Both the position numbers and the translations under genes were made by a program. Positions 37,293 through 45,802 of a stretch of DNA of 48,925 nucleotides are shown here, in pieces. The notes below the pieces were generated by a model. That model was not told the origin of the DNA. It was given only the letters and a program-made list of their open reading frames with translations, and did not search any database. Numbering within the stretch: the stretch's first letter is position 1; every line of letters starts with the position of its first letter. The stretch is taken from NCBI GenBank assembly GCA_020722095.1, contig DYLM01000001.1:1-48925 (forward strand). The letters run 5' to 3'. Source of the stretch: Chloroherpeton thalassium. GTDB taxonomy: Bacteria; Bacteroidota; Ignavibacteria; Kapaibacteriales; UBA2268.

Positions 37293-37880
37293 ATGAATTA
37301 TTTCGAAAAAATTACAACATCAATAGAAGATAGCATTTTTACTAAACAAACTCTGTTCAAAAAAGAAACTATCGAATTAATAAATGAAATTGCCCTAAAA
37401 TTGAAAAAAGTTATCGAAAAAGGTGGCAAAATTCTTTTTTGTGGTAATGGTGGAAGCGCTGCTGATAGTCAGCATTTAGCTGCAGAATTAGTTGTCAGAT
37501 TTCGTAGTTCTTTTCCTCGTCCTGCAATACCAGCAATCGCTCTTACTACTGATTCTTCCATTTTAACTGCTTGCGGAAATGATTTTGGTTTTAATCAAAT
37601 ATTCGCCCGTCAAGTGGAAGCTCTTGGCAATCCAAACGATGCCTTGTTCGCAATTTCCACAAGTGGGAACTCCACAAATATCATTGAAGCTGTTAAGCAA
37701 GCTCGCAAAAAGAATATGCTTGTAGTTGGCTTTTTGGGGGGCAATGGCGGAGAGTTATCTTCAATGTGCGATATTAATTTTATTGCTCCAAGCGATGTTA
37801 CCGCACGAATTCAAGAAACTCACATTATGGTAGGTCATATTCTATGCGAATTAATTGAAGAATATTTATTTTTAAATTAA
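37293..37880 (+). CDS. gmhA: SIS-domain phosphoheptose isomerase (GmhA-like)
   Basis: 195 aa; FCGNGGSAADSQHLAAELVVRF, LTTDSSILTACGNDFGFNQIFARQVEALG, ISTSGNSTNIIEA, ETHIMVGHILCELIE. Confidence 0.9.
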   Translation: MNYFEKITTSIEDSIFTKQTLFKKETIELINEIALKLKKVIEKGGKILFCGNGGSAADSQHLAAELVVRFRSSFPRPAIPAIALTTDSSILTACGNDFGFNQIFARQVEALGNPNDALFAISTSGNSTNIIEAVKQARKKNMLVVGFLGGNGGELSSMCDINFIAPSDVTARIQETHIMVGHILCELIEEYLFLN

Positions 37881-37958
37881 ATTTTTTTAAATTTAGAAAT
37901 ATTCTAACTGATTATTCGTTTTAAACTATAAATTTATTAACTTAATTAGGAAATTATT

Positions 37959-38471
37959 ATGATTAAAGAATCTTTGCAAACAGCAATTAACGAGCAAATC
38001 GTTCGTGAAATGTATTCTTCAAACTTATATTTATCAATGGCCGCATATTATGCATCAATCAATTTAAATGGTTTTGCAAATTGGATGAGAGTCCAAGCAG
38101 AAGAAGAAATGATTCACGCTTTGAAATTTTTCGACTATGTTTTAGACCGCGGTGGCAAAGTAACTTTAGGAGCTATCTCTGCAACTCCAGCGGAATGGAC
38201 GGGCTACATTCAACCATTTGCTGATGCTTTGGAACACGAGCAAAAAATAACTGCTTGGATTAATGATATTGCAGATATTGCTCATACCGAAAAAGATTAC
38301 GCAACAATGTCATTCTTAAATTGGTTTATTGACGAGCAAGTTGAAGAAGAGAAAACTACAGGTGAAATACTTGATAGATTAAGATTAGCAGGCGATAGCA
38401 AATCAAGTTTATTCCTCCTTGATAATGAACTTAAAACCAGAAAAGTAGGAACTGCAACAGAAAAAGAATAA
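37959..38471 (+). CDS. ftnA: Non-heme ferritin
   Basis: 170 aa; REMYSSNLYLSMAAYY, WMRVQAEEEMIHALKFFDYV, FLNWFIDEQVEEE. Confidence 0.93.
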   Translation: MIKESLQTAINEQIVREMYSSNLYLSMAAYYASINLNGFANWMRVQAEEEMIHALKFFDYVLDRGGKVTLGAISATPAEWTGYIQPFADALEHEQKITAWINDIADIAHTEKDYATMSFLNWFIDEQVEEEKTTGEILDRLRLAGDSKSSLFLLDNELKTRKVGTATEKE

Positions 38472-38488
38472 ATTTATAAAATTATACT

Positions 38489-38531
38489 AAAGATGGAGTC
38501 CATTTACAAAAACGGGATCCATCTTTTTTTT
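38489..38531 (+). terminator. Rho-independent terminator after ferritin gene
   Basis: AAAGATGGA ... TCCATCTTT stem followed by T-run. Confidence 0.8.
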
Positions 38532-38561
38532 ATTTAAACACCTTCCGTTTTACCTAAGACG

Positions 38562-38577
38562 AGGCTGTCTTATAAGT
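38562..38577 (+). repeat. Solo MITE-end-like sequence AGGCTGTCTTATAAGT
   Basis: 15/16 match to the terminal inverted repeat of the 43824-43952 element. Confidence 0.6.
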
Positions 38578-38614
38578 CGATTATTTGGAAAAATATAAAA
38601 TTAAAAATTTTTTC

Positions 38615-38769
38615 AAACCTTATTTATCCTAACAACTTTAGTAGAGAAAAATGAACCAAACCAAATATTATAACCTTATTTCCTATTTTCAATAATTTAA
38701 TAAGGTTATAAGGTTTGGTGTGTATCAATGGGAATTATTTCTACTAATGTAAATAATTAGGATAAGGTT
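38615..38769. repeat. Nested imperfect palindrome (cruciform-type repeat)
   Basis: inner arms ACCAAACC+TTATAACCTTATT (38655-38662, 38668-38680) pair perfectly with 38699-38719; outer arms aaaccttat..tcctaa..tagtaga pair imperfectly with 38740-38769. Confidence 0.85.
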
Positions 38770-38845
38770 TTTCGATGTTATTTAATTAATTCTAATACCT
38801 AACACCCAAAACCAAAAACCTTTATAACATTTTCAAATTTTCAAA

Positions 38846-40411
38846 TTATAATGGTATATTTCCGTGCTTTTTATATGGATTTTTATCTACTTTATTTTGC
38901 AATAATTCATAAGCATTTACCAATATTCTTCTTGTATCTTGCGGAATTATCACATCGTCAATAAATCCATAAGATGCAGCAATATATGGATTGCCAAATC
39001 TTTCATTATATTCATTAATCAATTCTTGTTCCTTTTCTTCGGGATTTGCGGAATCGTCAATATCTTTTTTGAAAATAATCTCAACAGCACCTTTCGCCCC
39101 CATCACAGCAATTTCGGCGGTAGGCCAAGCATAATTCAAGTCGCCACGAATATGCTTGCTATTCATCACATCATAAGCTCCGCCATAAGCTTTACGTGTA
39201 ATTACCGTAATCTTTGGAACGGTAGCTTCGGCAAATGCGTAAAGAAGTTTAGCTCCATTTGCAATAATACCATTCCATTCTTGGTCAGAGCCAGGTAAAA
39301 ATCCCGGGACATCTTCCAAAACAAGCAAAGGAATATTAAAAGCATCGCAAAAACGAACAAAGCGAGCGGCTTTTTTGGAAGCATTAATATCCAAAACTCC
39401 AGCCAAAACTGCTGGTTGATTAGCAATCACTCCAATGGAACGTCCTGCTAAACGAATAAAACCAACTACTATATTTTCTGCAAAATCTTTATGAACTTCA
39501 AGGAAGTCGCTATTGTCTGCTAATGAATGAATAATATCCCGAATATCATAAGGTTGATTTGGATTAGCTGGAACGATGTAATTCAAAGCCTCATCAATTC
39601 TATCTGATGGGTCATCAGTAGGAATAATTGGCACTTCTTCGGCATTATTTTGTGGAATAAATGAAAGCAATTTCTTTACAATATTCATTGCATCAATATC
39701 ATTTTCGGCAACAAAGTGAGCTACACCACTTTTAGATGAATGTACTTCTGCTCCGCCCAATTCCTCGCTTGTGAGAGTCTCGTGAGTAACCGTCTTTACT
39801 ACTTTCGGACCAGTAACAAACATATAAGAAGAATGTTTTACCATTATAATGAAATCAGTAATTGCTGGAGAATATACAGCACCACCAGCAGAAGGTCCCA
39901 TAATCACAGAAATCTGTGGCACAACTCCAGAAGCAAGTGTATTTCGCAGGAAAATATCAGCGTAAGCGCCCAAAGAGCTAACGCCCTCCTGCACACGAGC
40001 ACCACCAGAATCATTTAGTCCAATTACTGGCGTTCCAATTTTCATTGCAATATCCATTATCTTGCAGATTTTCCGCCCGTGCTGTTCTGCCAAACTACCA
40101 CCGAGAACAGTAAAATCTTGTGAGAACAACATTACTTTCCTACCATCAATTTCACCAAAACCTGTTACAACTCCATCGCCAAGAAATACTTCCTTATCCA
40201 AGCCAAAGGAATTAGAATGATGATGAGCAAGAGCATCAATTTCGTTAAATGAATTATTATCTAATAAATAATCTACTCGTTCGCGTGCAGTTAATTTGTT
40301 TTTTTTATGCTGGGAAGCAATTCTTTTTTCTCCTCCGCCAAGTTTAGCTTGAGTTTTGAGAACATTTAATTTGTCAATTTTTTTGTCAATAATGTGTTTA
40401 TTTTCACTCAT
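38846..40411 (-). CDS. pccB: Acyl-CoA carboxylase carboxyltransferase subunit (propionyl-CoA carboxylase beta-like)
   Basis: 521 aa; [79 protein letters not shown]. Confidence 0.93.
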   Translation of the reverse strand: MSENKHIIDKKIDKLNVLKTQAKLGGGEKRIASQHKKNKLTARERVDYLLDNNSFNEIDALAHHHSNSFGLDKEVFLGDGVVTGFGEIDGRKVMLFSQDFTVLGGSLAEQHGRKICKIMDIAMKIGTPVIGLNDSGGARVQEGVSSLGAYADIFLRNTLASGVVPQISVIMGPSAGGAVYSPAITDFIIMVKHSSYMFVTGPKVVKTVTHETLTSEELGGAEVHSSKSGVAHFVAENDIDAMNIVKKLLSFIPQNNAEEVPIIPTDDPSDRIDEALNYIVPANPNQPYDIRDIIHSLADNSDFLEVHKDFAENIVVGFIRLAGRSIGVIANQPAVLAGVLDINASKKAARFVRFCDAFNIPLLVLEDVPGFLPGSDQEWNGIIANGAKLLYAFAEATVPKITVITRKAYGGAYDVMNSKHIRGDLNYAWPTAEIAVMGAKGAVEIIFKKDIDDSANPEEKEQELINEYNERFGNPYIAASYGFIDDVIIPQDTRRILVNAYELLQNKVDKNPYKKHGNIPL

Positions 40412-40496
40412 AAGAATACTTTTTTTAGAAAAATTAATTTTAAAAAAAACAAATTAATAAAAAATTATTTAAATTACTTTTTTTTTAATAACAAAT

Positions 40497-42008
40497 ATGA
40501 AAAATATGTTTAAAAGAATACTTATTGCTAATCGTGGGGAAATTGCAATTCGAGTGATGCGTGCTGCAAAAGAGTTAAATATCGAAACCGTTGCAGTTTT
40601 TCACGAAGCCGACAAGAAATCATATTACTTGCAATTTGCTGATTATTTAATGCAAATCTACGGCGAAACCCCGAAAGCAGCTTATTTAGATGCAGAACAA
40701 ATAATCAAAAAAGCAAAGGAAATAAATTGCGATGCAATACATCCAGGTTATGGATTTTTATCTGAAAATTCTGATTTTGCCCGAAAGTGCGAGGAAAATA
40801 ATATAAAATTCATTGGTCCGAAAGCAGATTCTATTGATGCAATGGGAAGCAAAACACAAGCCCGTCAATTAATGCATAAAGCAAATGTGCCAATTGTCCC
40901 TGGGACTTTATCTCCAATTACAGACATTGAAGAAGCTATGAACTTTGTGCAATCGATTGGATACCCCGTTTTGCTTAAAGCTGCTGCTGGTGGTGGTGGC
41001 AAGGGAATGCGTATTGTGCGAAATGAAGGTGAATTTGTTGAAAATTTTGAATCTGCCCAAAGAGAAGCAATAAATTCCTTTAAAGATGGTTCAATTTATA
41101 TCGAAAAATTAATTGAGAATGCAAAACATATTGAAATTCAGATAATTGGTGATGAGTTTGGAAATTATGCTTATTTAGGCGAACGCGATTGTTCTATTCA
41201 AAGACGGCATCAAAAATTGATTGAGGAAAGTCCTTCAACAGTTCTAACCCCCGAAATTAGAAGTAAAATGGGTGAAGTAGCCGTGAATGCAGCCAAGGCT
41301 GTAAATTATGTGAATGCTGGTACAATTGAATTTCTGTTTGATAATCAAAATAACTTCTACTTTCTGGAAATGAATACACGATTACAAGTGGAGCATCCCG
41401 TTACAGAGCTTGTTACGAATATTGATTTAGTAAAAGAGCAAATTATGGTAGCATCGGGACATAAATTATCCTTCAACCAAGATTCAATCAAAATTAATGG
41501 GCACGCAATAGAATGTAGAATTAATGCCGAAGATGTTTTCAATGATTTTATGCCAGATATTGGTACAATCACATATTTGAACGAACCTGATGGAATAGGA
41601 ATTCGCCTTGATAGTGGAGTTACTCAAGGTAGCGAGGTCTCGATGTTTTTCGATCCAATGTTAGCAAAATTAATAGCTTATGGAAAAGATAGAAAAGAAA
41701 CAATTGAAAAAATGAAAAGAGCGTTAAAGAATTTCACTTTGTTTGGTATAAAGTCAAATATTCCATTCCATTTAGCAGTTTTAAGTAATCCAAAGTTTGT
41801 AGAAGGTTCATATAACACTAACTTTATTACAAATGATTTTAGTATTGATGAAATCAAAAAATTGACTGAAAGTGATTTGGAACATTTAGCTGCGATAATT
41901 GCTTATTATCAAAGTGAGATCAAGCACAAATTTAACATACCAATAAAAAATACTTCAACAAAAAGCAATTGGAAACAAACACAATTATTAACCCGAAAAT
42001 TAATTTAA
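40497..42008 (+). CDS. accC: Biotin carboxylase subunit of acyl-CoA carboxylase
   Basis: 503 aa; FKRILIANRGEIAIRVMRAAKEL, KAAAGGGGKGMRIV, ERDCSIQRRHQKLIEESPS, FLEMNTRLQVEHPVTE. Confidence 0.93.
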   Translation: MKNMFKRILIANRGEIAIRVMRAAKELNIETVAVFHEADKKSYYLQFADYLMQIYGETPKAAYLDAEQIIKKAKEINCDAIHPGYGFLSENSDFARKCEENNIKFIGPKADSIDAMGSKTQARQLMHKANVPIVPGTLSPITDIEEAMNFVQSIGYPVLLKAAAGGGGKGMRIVRNEGEFVENFESAQREAINSFKDGSIYIEKLIENAKHIEIQIIGDEFGNYAYLGERDCSIQRRHQKLIEESPSTVLTPEIRSKMGEVAVNAAKAVNYVNAGTIEFLFDNQNNFYFLEMNTRLQVEHPVTELVTNIDLVKEQIMVASGHKLSFNQDSIKINGHAIECRINAEDVFNDFMPDIGTITYLNEPDGIGIRLDSGVTQGSEVSMFFDPMLAKLIAYGKDRKETIEKMKRALKNFTLFGIKSNIPFHLAVLSNPKFVEGSYNTNFITNDFSIDEIKKLTESDLEHLAAIIAYYQSEIKHKFNIPIKNTSTKSNWKQTQLLTRKLI

Positions 42009-42023
42009 TTAGGAACAAAAAAT

Positions 42024-42542
42024 ATGGAAAATTGTAAAATAAAAATAAATGATAAATCATTTTCAATTGAAAGATCGCCTGATGGTAAAACTATTTTTGT
42101 TAATTCAAAGCCATATCAAGTTGAATTAATTAAATCACTTTCCAAGGATTATTTCTCATTTGCATCAAATGCAAAAATAATGAAAGTAGGATTTCAGCCT
42201 ACTGAAAACAATAATCTGAAAGTTTATGTTGATAATATCGAGACCGAAGTGGAATTGATGAACAAAACTAAGGAAATGATTAATAAATTAGGTATGAATA
42301 TCGGTGGATCTGCAAATAGCGGAATAGTTCAGATTAAAGCACCAATGCCCGGCTTAGTTGTGAAAATTCTTAAAACCGAAGGTGATTTAGTTGAGAAAAA
42401 TGAGACACTAATTATTGTTGAAGCAATGAAAATGGAAAATTCAATAAAATCTAACTTTAAAGGTAAGATAATTTCCGTAAAAGCAAAACAAGGATCACCG
42501 ACAAACAAAAACGATGTTCTGTTTGAATTAGAAATCCTTTAA
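42024..42542 (+). CDS. Biotin/lipoyl carrier protein (BCCP-like subunit)
   Basis: 172 aa; C-terminal VQIKAPMPGLVVKILKTEGDLVEKNETLIIVEAMKMENSIKS. Confidence 0.92.
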   Translation: MENCKIKINDKSFSIERSPDGKTIFVNSKPYQVELIKSLSKDYFSFASNAKIMKVGFQPTENNNLKVYVDNIETEVELMNKTKEMINKLGMNIGGSANSGIVQIKAPMPGLVVKILKTEGDLVEKNETLIIVEAMKMENSIKSNFKGKIISVKAKQGSPTNKNDVLFELEIL

Positions 42543-42589
42543 TTTTTCGCAAAATCAAAGCAAATTAAATTTAATCTTAACAGATTAAA

Positions 42590-42865
42590 CTAAATTCGAA
42601 TATCCAAATATCCTTTGGCTATTTGATTTTGTGCTGTTGCTTGAATCTGCTGTACTGGAGCAGCTGCCGACATCATTTGCAATAATTGCTTTTGCAAATT
42701 GTTGTCAGTACCAATAACATCGCCTCTCATTGATTGACGAAGCATTTCTGTTTGTAATTTCTGCTGTGGGTTGCTACCCTCTTTGTTCTCCTGAACTTCA
42801 GCAGTTGTTTGTAGAATCCTTTCTTGCTCGTAATTACTTCCTGTTTTAATTGCATCAATTGCCAT
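42590..42865 (-). CDS. Small hypothetical protein, possibly YjfB-like putative motility protein
   Basis: 91 aa; Gln-rich helix and C-terminal GYLDIRI; own TAnnTTTG box at 42888-42895. Confidence 0.45.
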   Translation of the reverse strand: MAIDAIKTGSNYEQERILQTTAEVQENKEGSNPQQKLQTEMLRQSMRGDVIGTDNNLQKQLLQMMSAAAPVQQIQATAQNQIAKGYLDIRI

Positions 42866-42887
42866 AACTCCCTCTCTATTTACAATA

Positions 42888-42895
42888 CAAAATTA
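42888..42895 (-). promoter_or_regulatory. -7 box candidate for the 42590-42865 gene
   Basis: caaaatta upstream of start 42865. Confidence 0.4.
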
Positions 42896-42989
42896 ATAAT
42901 AATTTTGGATTTATAAGTATCTTTTTTATAATTAACGTCACTTTTAATATTTTATTTAGTTTTTTTAGTAATTTTTTGTTATTTTTTAT

Positions 42990-42997
42990 TAATTTTG
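42990..42997 (+). promoter_or_regulatory. -7 box candidate (TAATTTTG) for dapB
   Basis: taattttg upstream of ATG 43017. Confidence 0.4.
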
Positions 42998-43016
42998 AAT
43001 AAAATAAGGATTTTAA

Positions 43017-43760
43017 ATGACAAAAAATTTACCAAAAATTGCCATAGTTGGTTATGGTGCAATGGGTAAAGTTGTAGAAGAGATTGCCAATAGGAAGGGC
43101 TTCCCTATCACAGCTATTTACGACATTGACAAACCACTTCAGAGCGACCCAAATCTAAATTTCGATGTTGCCATCAATTTCTCCACCCCAGATTCACTTA
43201 TGGAGAATATCAATTTCTTAGCTTCCAAACGAAAGAATATTGTAATTGGCACAACTGGTTGGTATGACAAAATGGACGAAATTCGTTCTATAGCCGATAA
43301 ATCCAATATTGGGGTGGTTTGGGGTAGCAATTTTTCGATGGGAATGCAATACTTCTTTAGAATAGTACAAAGGTCTGCAATTTTAATGAAAAAATTAGAA
43401 GAATTTGATGTAGGAATTATCGAAACACACCACAAAAGAAAGAAAGATGCTCCAAGCGGGACTTCCATTTCACTTGCAAAGTATTTTCTAAATGAACTTT
43501 TCACTTATGACGGATATTCAACAAATCCTGATGAGTGTTTAAACGATTCCAAGAAAATTCCAATTACTTCACTTAGATTGGGAGATGTTTTTGGTGAACA
43601 TACCGTTAAAATTGAATCACCTTATGATACAATTGAACTTAAACATATTGCTAAAAACAGAAGTGGCTTGGCGCTGGGAGCTTTAGAAGCGGCAAAATGG
43701 ATAAACCGCAAACAAGGTTTTTTCAGTTTCAATGAGATTTTATCAAGTTATTGGAGCTAA
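43017..43760 (+). CDS. dapB: 4-hydroxy-tetrahydrodipicolinate reductase
   Basis: 247 aa; IVGYGAMGKVVEEIA, VIGTTGWYDK, SNFSMGMQYFFRI, IIETHHKRKKDAPSGTSISLA. Confidence 0.93.
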   Translation: MTKNLPKIAIVGYGAMGKVVEEIANRKGFPITAIYDIDKPLQSDPNLNFDVAINFSTPDSLMENINFLASKRKNIVIGTTGWYDKMDEIRSIADKSNIGVVWGSNFSMGMQYFFRIVQRSAILMKKLEEFDVGIIETHHKRKKDAPSGTSISLAKYFLNELFTYDGYSTNPDECLNDSKKIPITSLRLGDVFGEHTVKIESPYDTIELKHIAKNRSGLALGALEAAKWINRKQGFFSFNEILSSYWS

Positions 43761-43823
43761 ACTATTCTGTTCGTAAAGCTTGTAATGTTTATAAAGTGGA
43801 AAGTGGAAATATAACGAAAATTG

Positions 43824-43952
43824 AGGCTGTCTCATAAGTAAGCTTTGCTGTCATTCCCACGAAAGTGGGAATCCATAAATCCGCTCTGGCTGTGGATCCC
43901 CGTTTGCACGGGAATGATAATTTTGAAATATTATGGACTTATGAGACAGCCT
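43824..43952. mobile_element. MITE-like non-autonomous element, 129 bp, 16-bp perfect terminal inverted repeats
   Basis: AGGCTGTCTCATAAGT at 43824-43839 and its exact reverse complement at 43937-43952; internal ATTCCCAC-GAAA-GTGGGAAT and CCCGTTTGCACGGG hairpins; no ORF. Confidence 0.75.
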
Positions 43953-44022
43953 TATTTTATTAGGTTTACTGTCATTTTAACAAAAATATACTCAGACATT
44001 TAGTCTGATTGCACATTTATTT

Positions 44023-44442
44023 CTATTGATTAATCAAAATACCTTCATAAGTTACTTCGCAACCTGATTGCTTGAACATTGCAGAAGCACCGCAATATGT
44101 ATTTTGACTTAATTCTATTGAACGGTCCAAATCTTTTTGTTCAGCATCTGGGCTTACTAAAGTATATTTCAAATGAACTTTGGTATAAACTTTTGGATGC
44201 TTATCGGCACGAAGTCCTTCAACTTCCATTTTTAATTCAGTTATTGTTTTTCTCTTTTTTCTCAAAATTGCAGCTACATCCATCATCGAGCAGCCAGCCA
44301 TTGCTTGAAGCATGACAACCATTGGAGCAGCGGCTGTGTTCTCACCACCGACTTCAGGAACTGTGTCAAAATATGTTTTATGCCCATTGCTTTCGGTAGC
44401 AGTGATGTGCATATTGCCGTCTAATACTAAATTTACAATCAT
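44023..44442 (-). CDS. OsmC/Ohr family protein
   Basis: 139 aa; MLQAMAGCSMMDVAAILRKKRKTI and NTYCGASAMFKQSGCEVTYE cysteine motifs. Confidence 0.92.
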   Translation of the reverse strand: MIVNLVLDGNMHITATESNGHKTYFDTVPEVGGENTAAAPMVVMLQAMAGCSMMDVAAILRKKRKTITELKMEVEGLRADKHPKVYTKVHLKYTLVSPDAEQKDLDRSIELSQNTYCGASAMFKQSGCEVTYEGILINQ

Positions 44443-44618
44443 ATTACCCTTATTTTGTTGAAAATTATTTTTAGTTATGACGAAAATAATTATTCTGAAT
44501 TTTATTTTTTACAGGCAGCAATTAACCAATTATTCAATATTGTGAATACATTCTGATTAGAAAATTAGAAATAGAAGTCTAATATTTCTTAATTTGCATT
44601 TTTACAAATTACAATTTT

Positions 44619-45767
44619 ATGAAAGTTCCATTATTAGATTTAGTAGCCCAATATAATTCCATTTCTCATCAAATTGAACCTGAATTATTGAGAGTGGCTC
44701 GCACTCAAATGTGTATTCTGGGGAAAGATGTTGAAAATTTAGAAATCGCTCTTGCAAATTATCTTGATGTTAAAAATGCAATTACAGTATCAAGTGGAAG
44801 TGATGCGCTGCTAATGTCCTTGATGTTGCTTGGCATAAAGGCCGGTGATGAAGTAATAATGCCGACTTTCTCATTTTTTGCAACAGCGGGAAGTGTGGCT
44901 CGATTAGGGGCAACACCAATTTTTGTTGATTCAGAGTTTGATACTTATAATATTGACCCAAAGCAAATCGAAGCAAAAATTACTGATAAAACTAAAGCAA
45001 TCATTCCTGTTCATCTTTACGGACAATCTGCTGCAATAGATGAAATTATGCAAATTGCAAAGGAACATAATCTTTTTGTTATAGAAGATGCGGCTCAATC
45101 GCTTGGCACTCAATACAAAGATGGAAAATTTGTTGGTTCAATTGGAGATTTGGGATGTTTTTCATTCTATCCATCAAAAAATCTTGGTGCATTCGGTGAT
45201 GGTGGATTAATCATTACAAATAATGATGAATATGCTACAAAATTAAAGCAAATGCGCAATCATGGAATGAATCCAAAATATTATCATAAATTTATTGGGG
45301 GAAATTTCAGATTAGATGCAATTCAAGCGGCAGTGCTAAATGTGAAATTACCTTATTTGGATAGTTGGCACAAAGCAAGACAAAATAATGCAGAATTATA
45401 TAATTCATTATTTGCCCAAAATGGTTTGATTGGTGAGGAAAATTCACCTATAATTATCCCAAAAGCAATTTACCAAAATGATAATCTCAAAAATTATCAT
45501 ATTTATCATCAATACACAATTCAAACAGCGGATAGAGATAGTTTAAAGGATTATTTAACGCAAAATGAAATTGGCTCGGATATTTATTACCCAATTCCTT
45601 TTCATCGTCAAGAGTGTTTTGGATATTTAAATTGCAATGATGATGCTTTTCCTATTGCTAATAAACTTGCTGAAAGAGTGATTTCATTGCCAGTTTATCC
45701 AGAATTAACTGAAGAACAAATAAGATTTGTGGTTGAAAAAATCACAGAATTTTATCATAAAAAATAA
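44619..45767 (+). CDS. DegT/DnrJ/EryC1/StrS family PLP-dependent sugar aminotransferase
   Basis: 382 aa; VSSGSDALLMSLMLLGIKAGDEVIMPTFSFFATAGSVARLGATPIFVD; EDAAQSLGTQY; FSFYPSKNLGAFGDGG. Confidence 0.95.
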   Translation: MKVPLLDLVAQYNSISHQIEPELLRVARTQMCILGKDVENLEIALANYLDVKNAITVSSGSDALLMSLMLLGIKAGDEVIMPTFSFFATAGSVARLGATPIFVDSEFDTYNIDPKQIEAKITDKTKAIIPVHLYGQSAAIDEIMQIAKEHNLFVIEDAAQSLGTQYKDGKFVGSIGDLGCFSFYPSKNLGAFGDGGLIITNNDEYATKLKQMRNHGMNPKYYHKFIGGNFRLDAIQAAVLNVKLPYLDSWHKARQNNAELYNSLFAQNGLIGEENSPIIIPKAIYQNDNLKNYHIYHQYTIQTADRDSLKDYLTQNEIGSDIYYPIPFHRQECFGYLNCNDDAFPIANKLAERVISLPVYPELTEEQIRFVVEKITEFYHKK

Positions 45768-45802
45768 TTTAAATTGATTATCATAAAATAAAATAAAAAA
45801 AT

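Noticed and set aside
38939-39298. 119-aa ORF antisense to pccB (also 39740-40018)
   Set aside because: Shadow of conserved carboxyltransferase coding sequence.
43139-43504. 121-aa antisense ORF inside dapB
   Set aside because: Shadow ORF of a conserved gene, no independent start signal or family motif.
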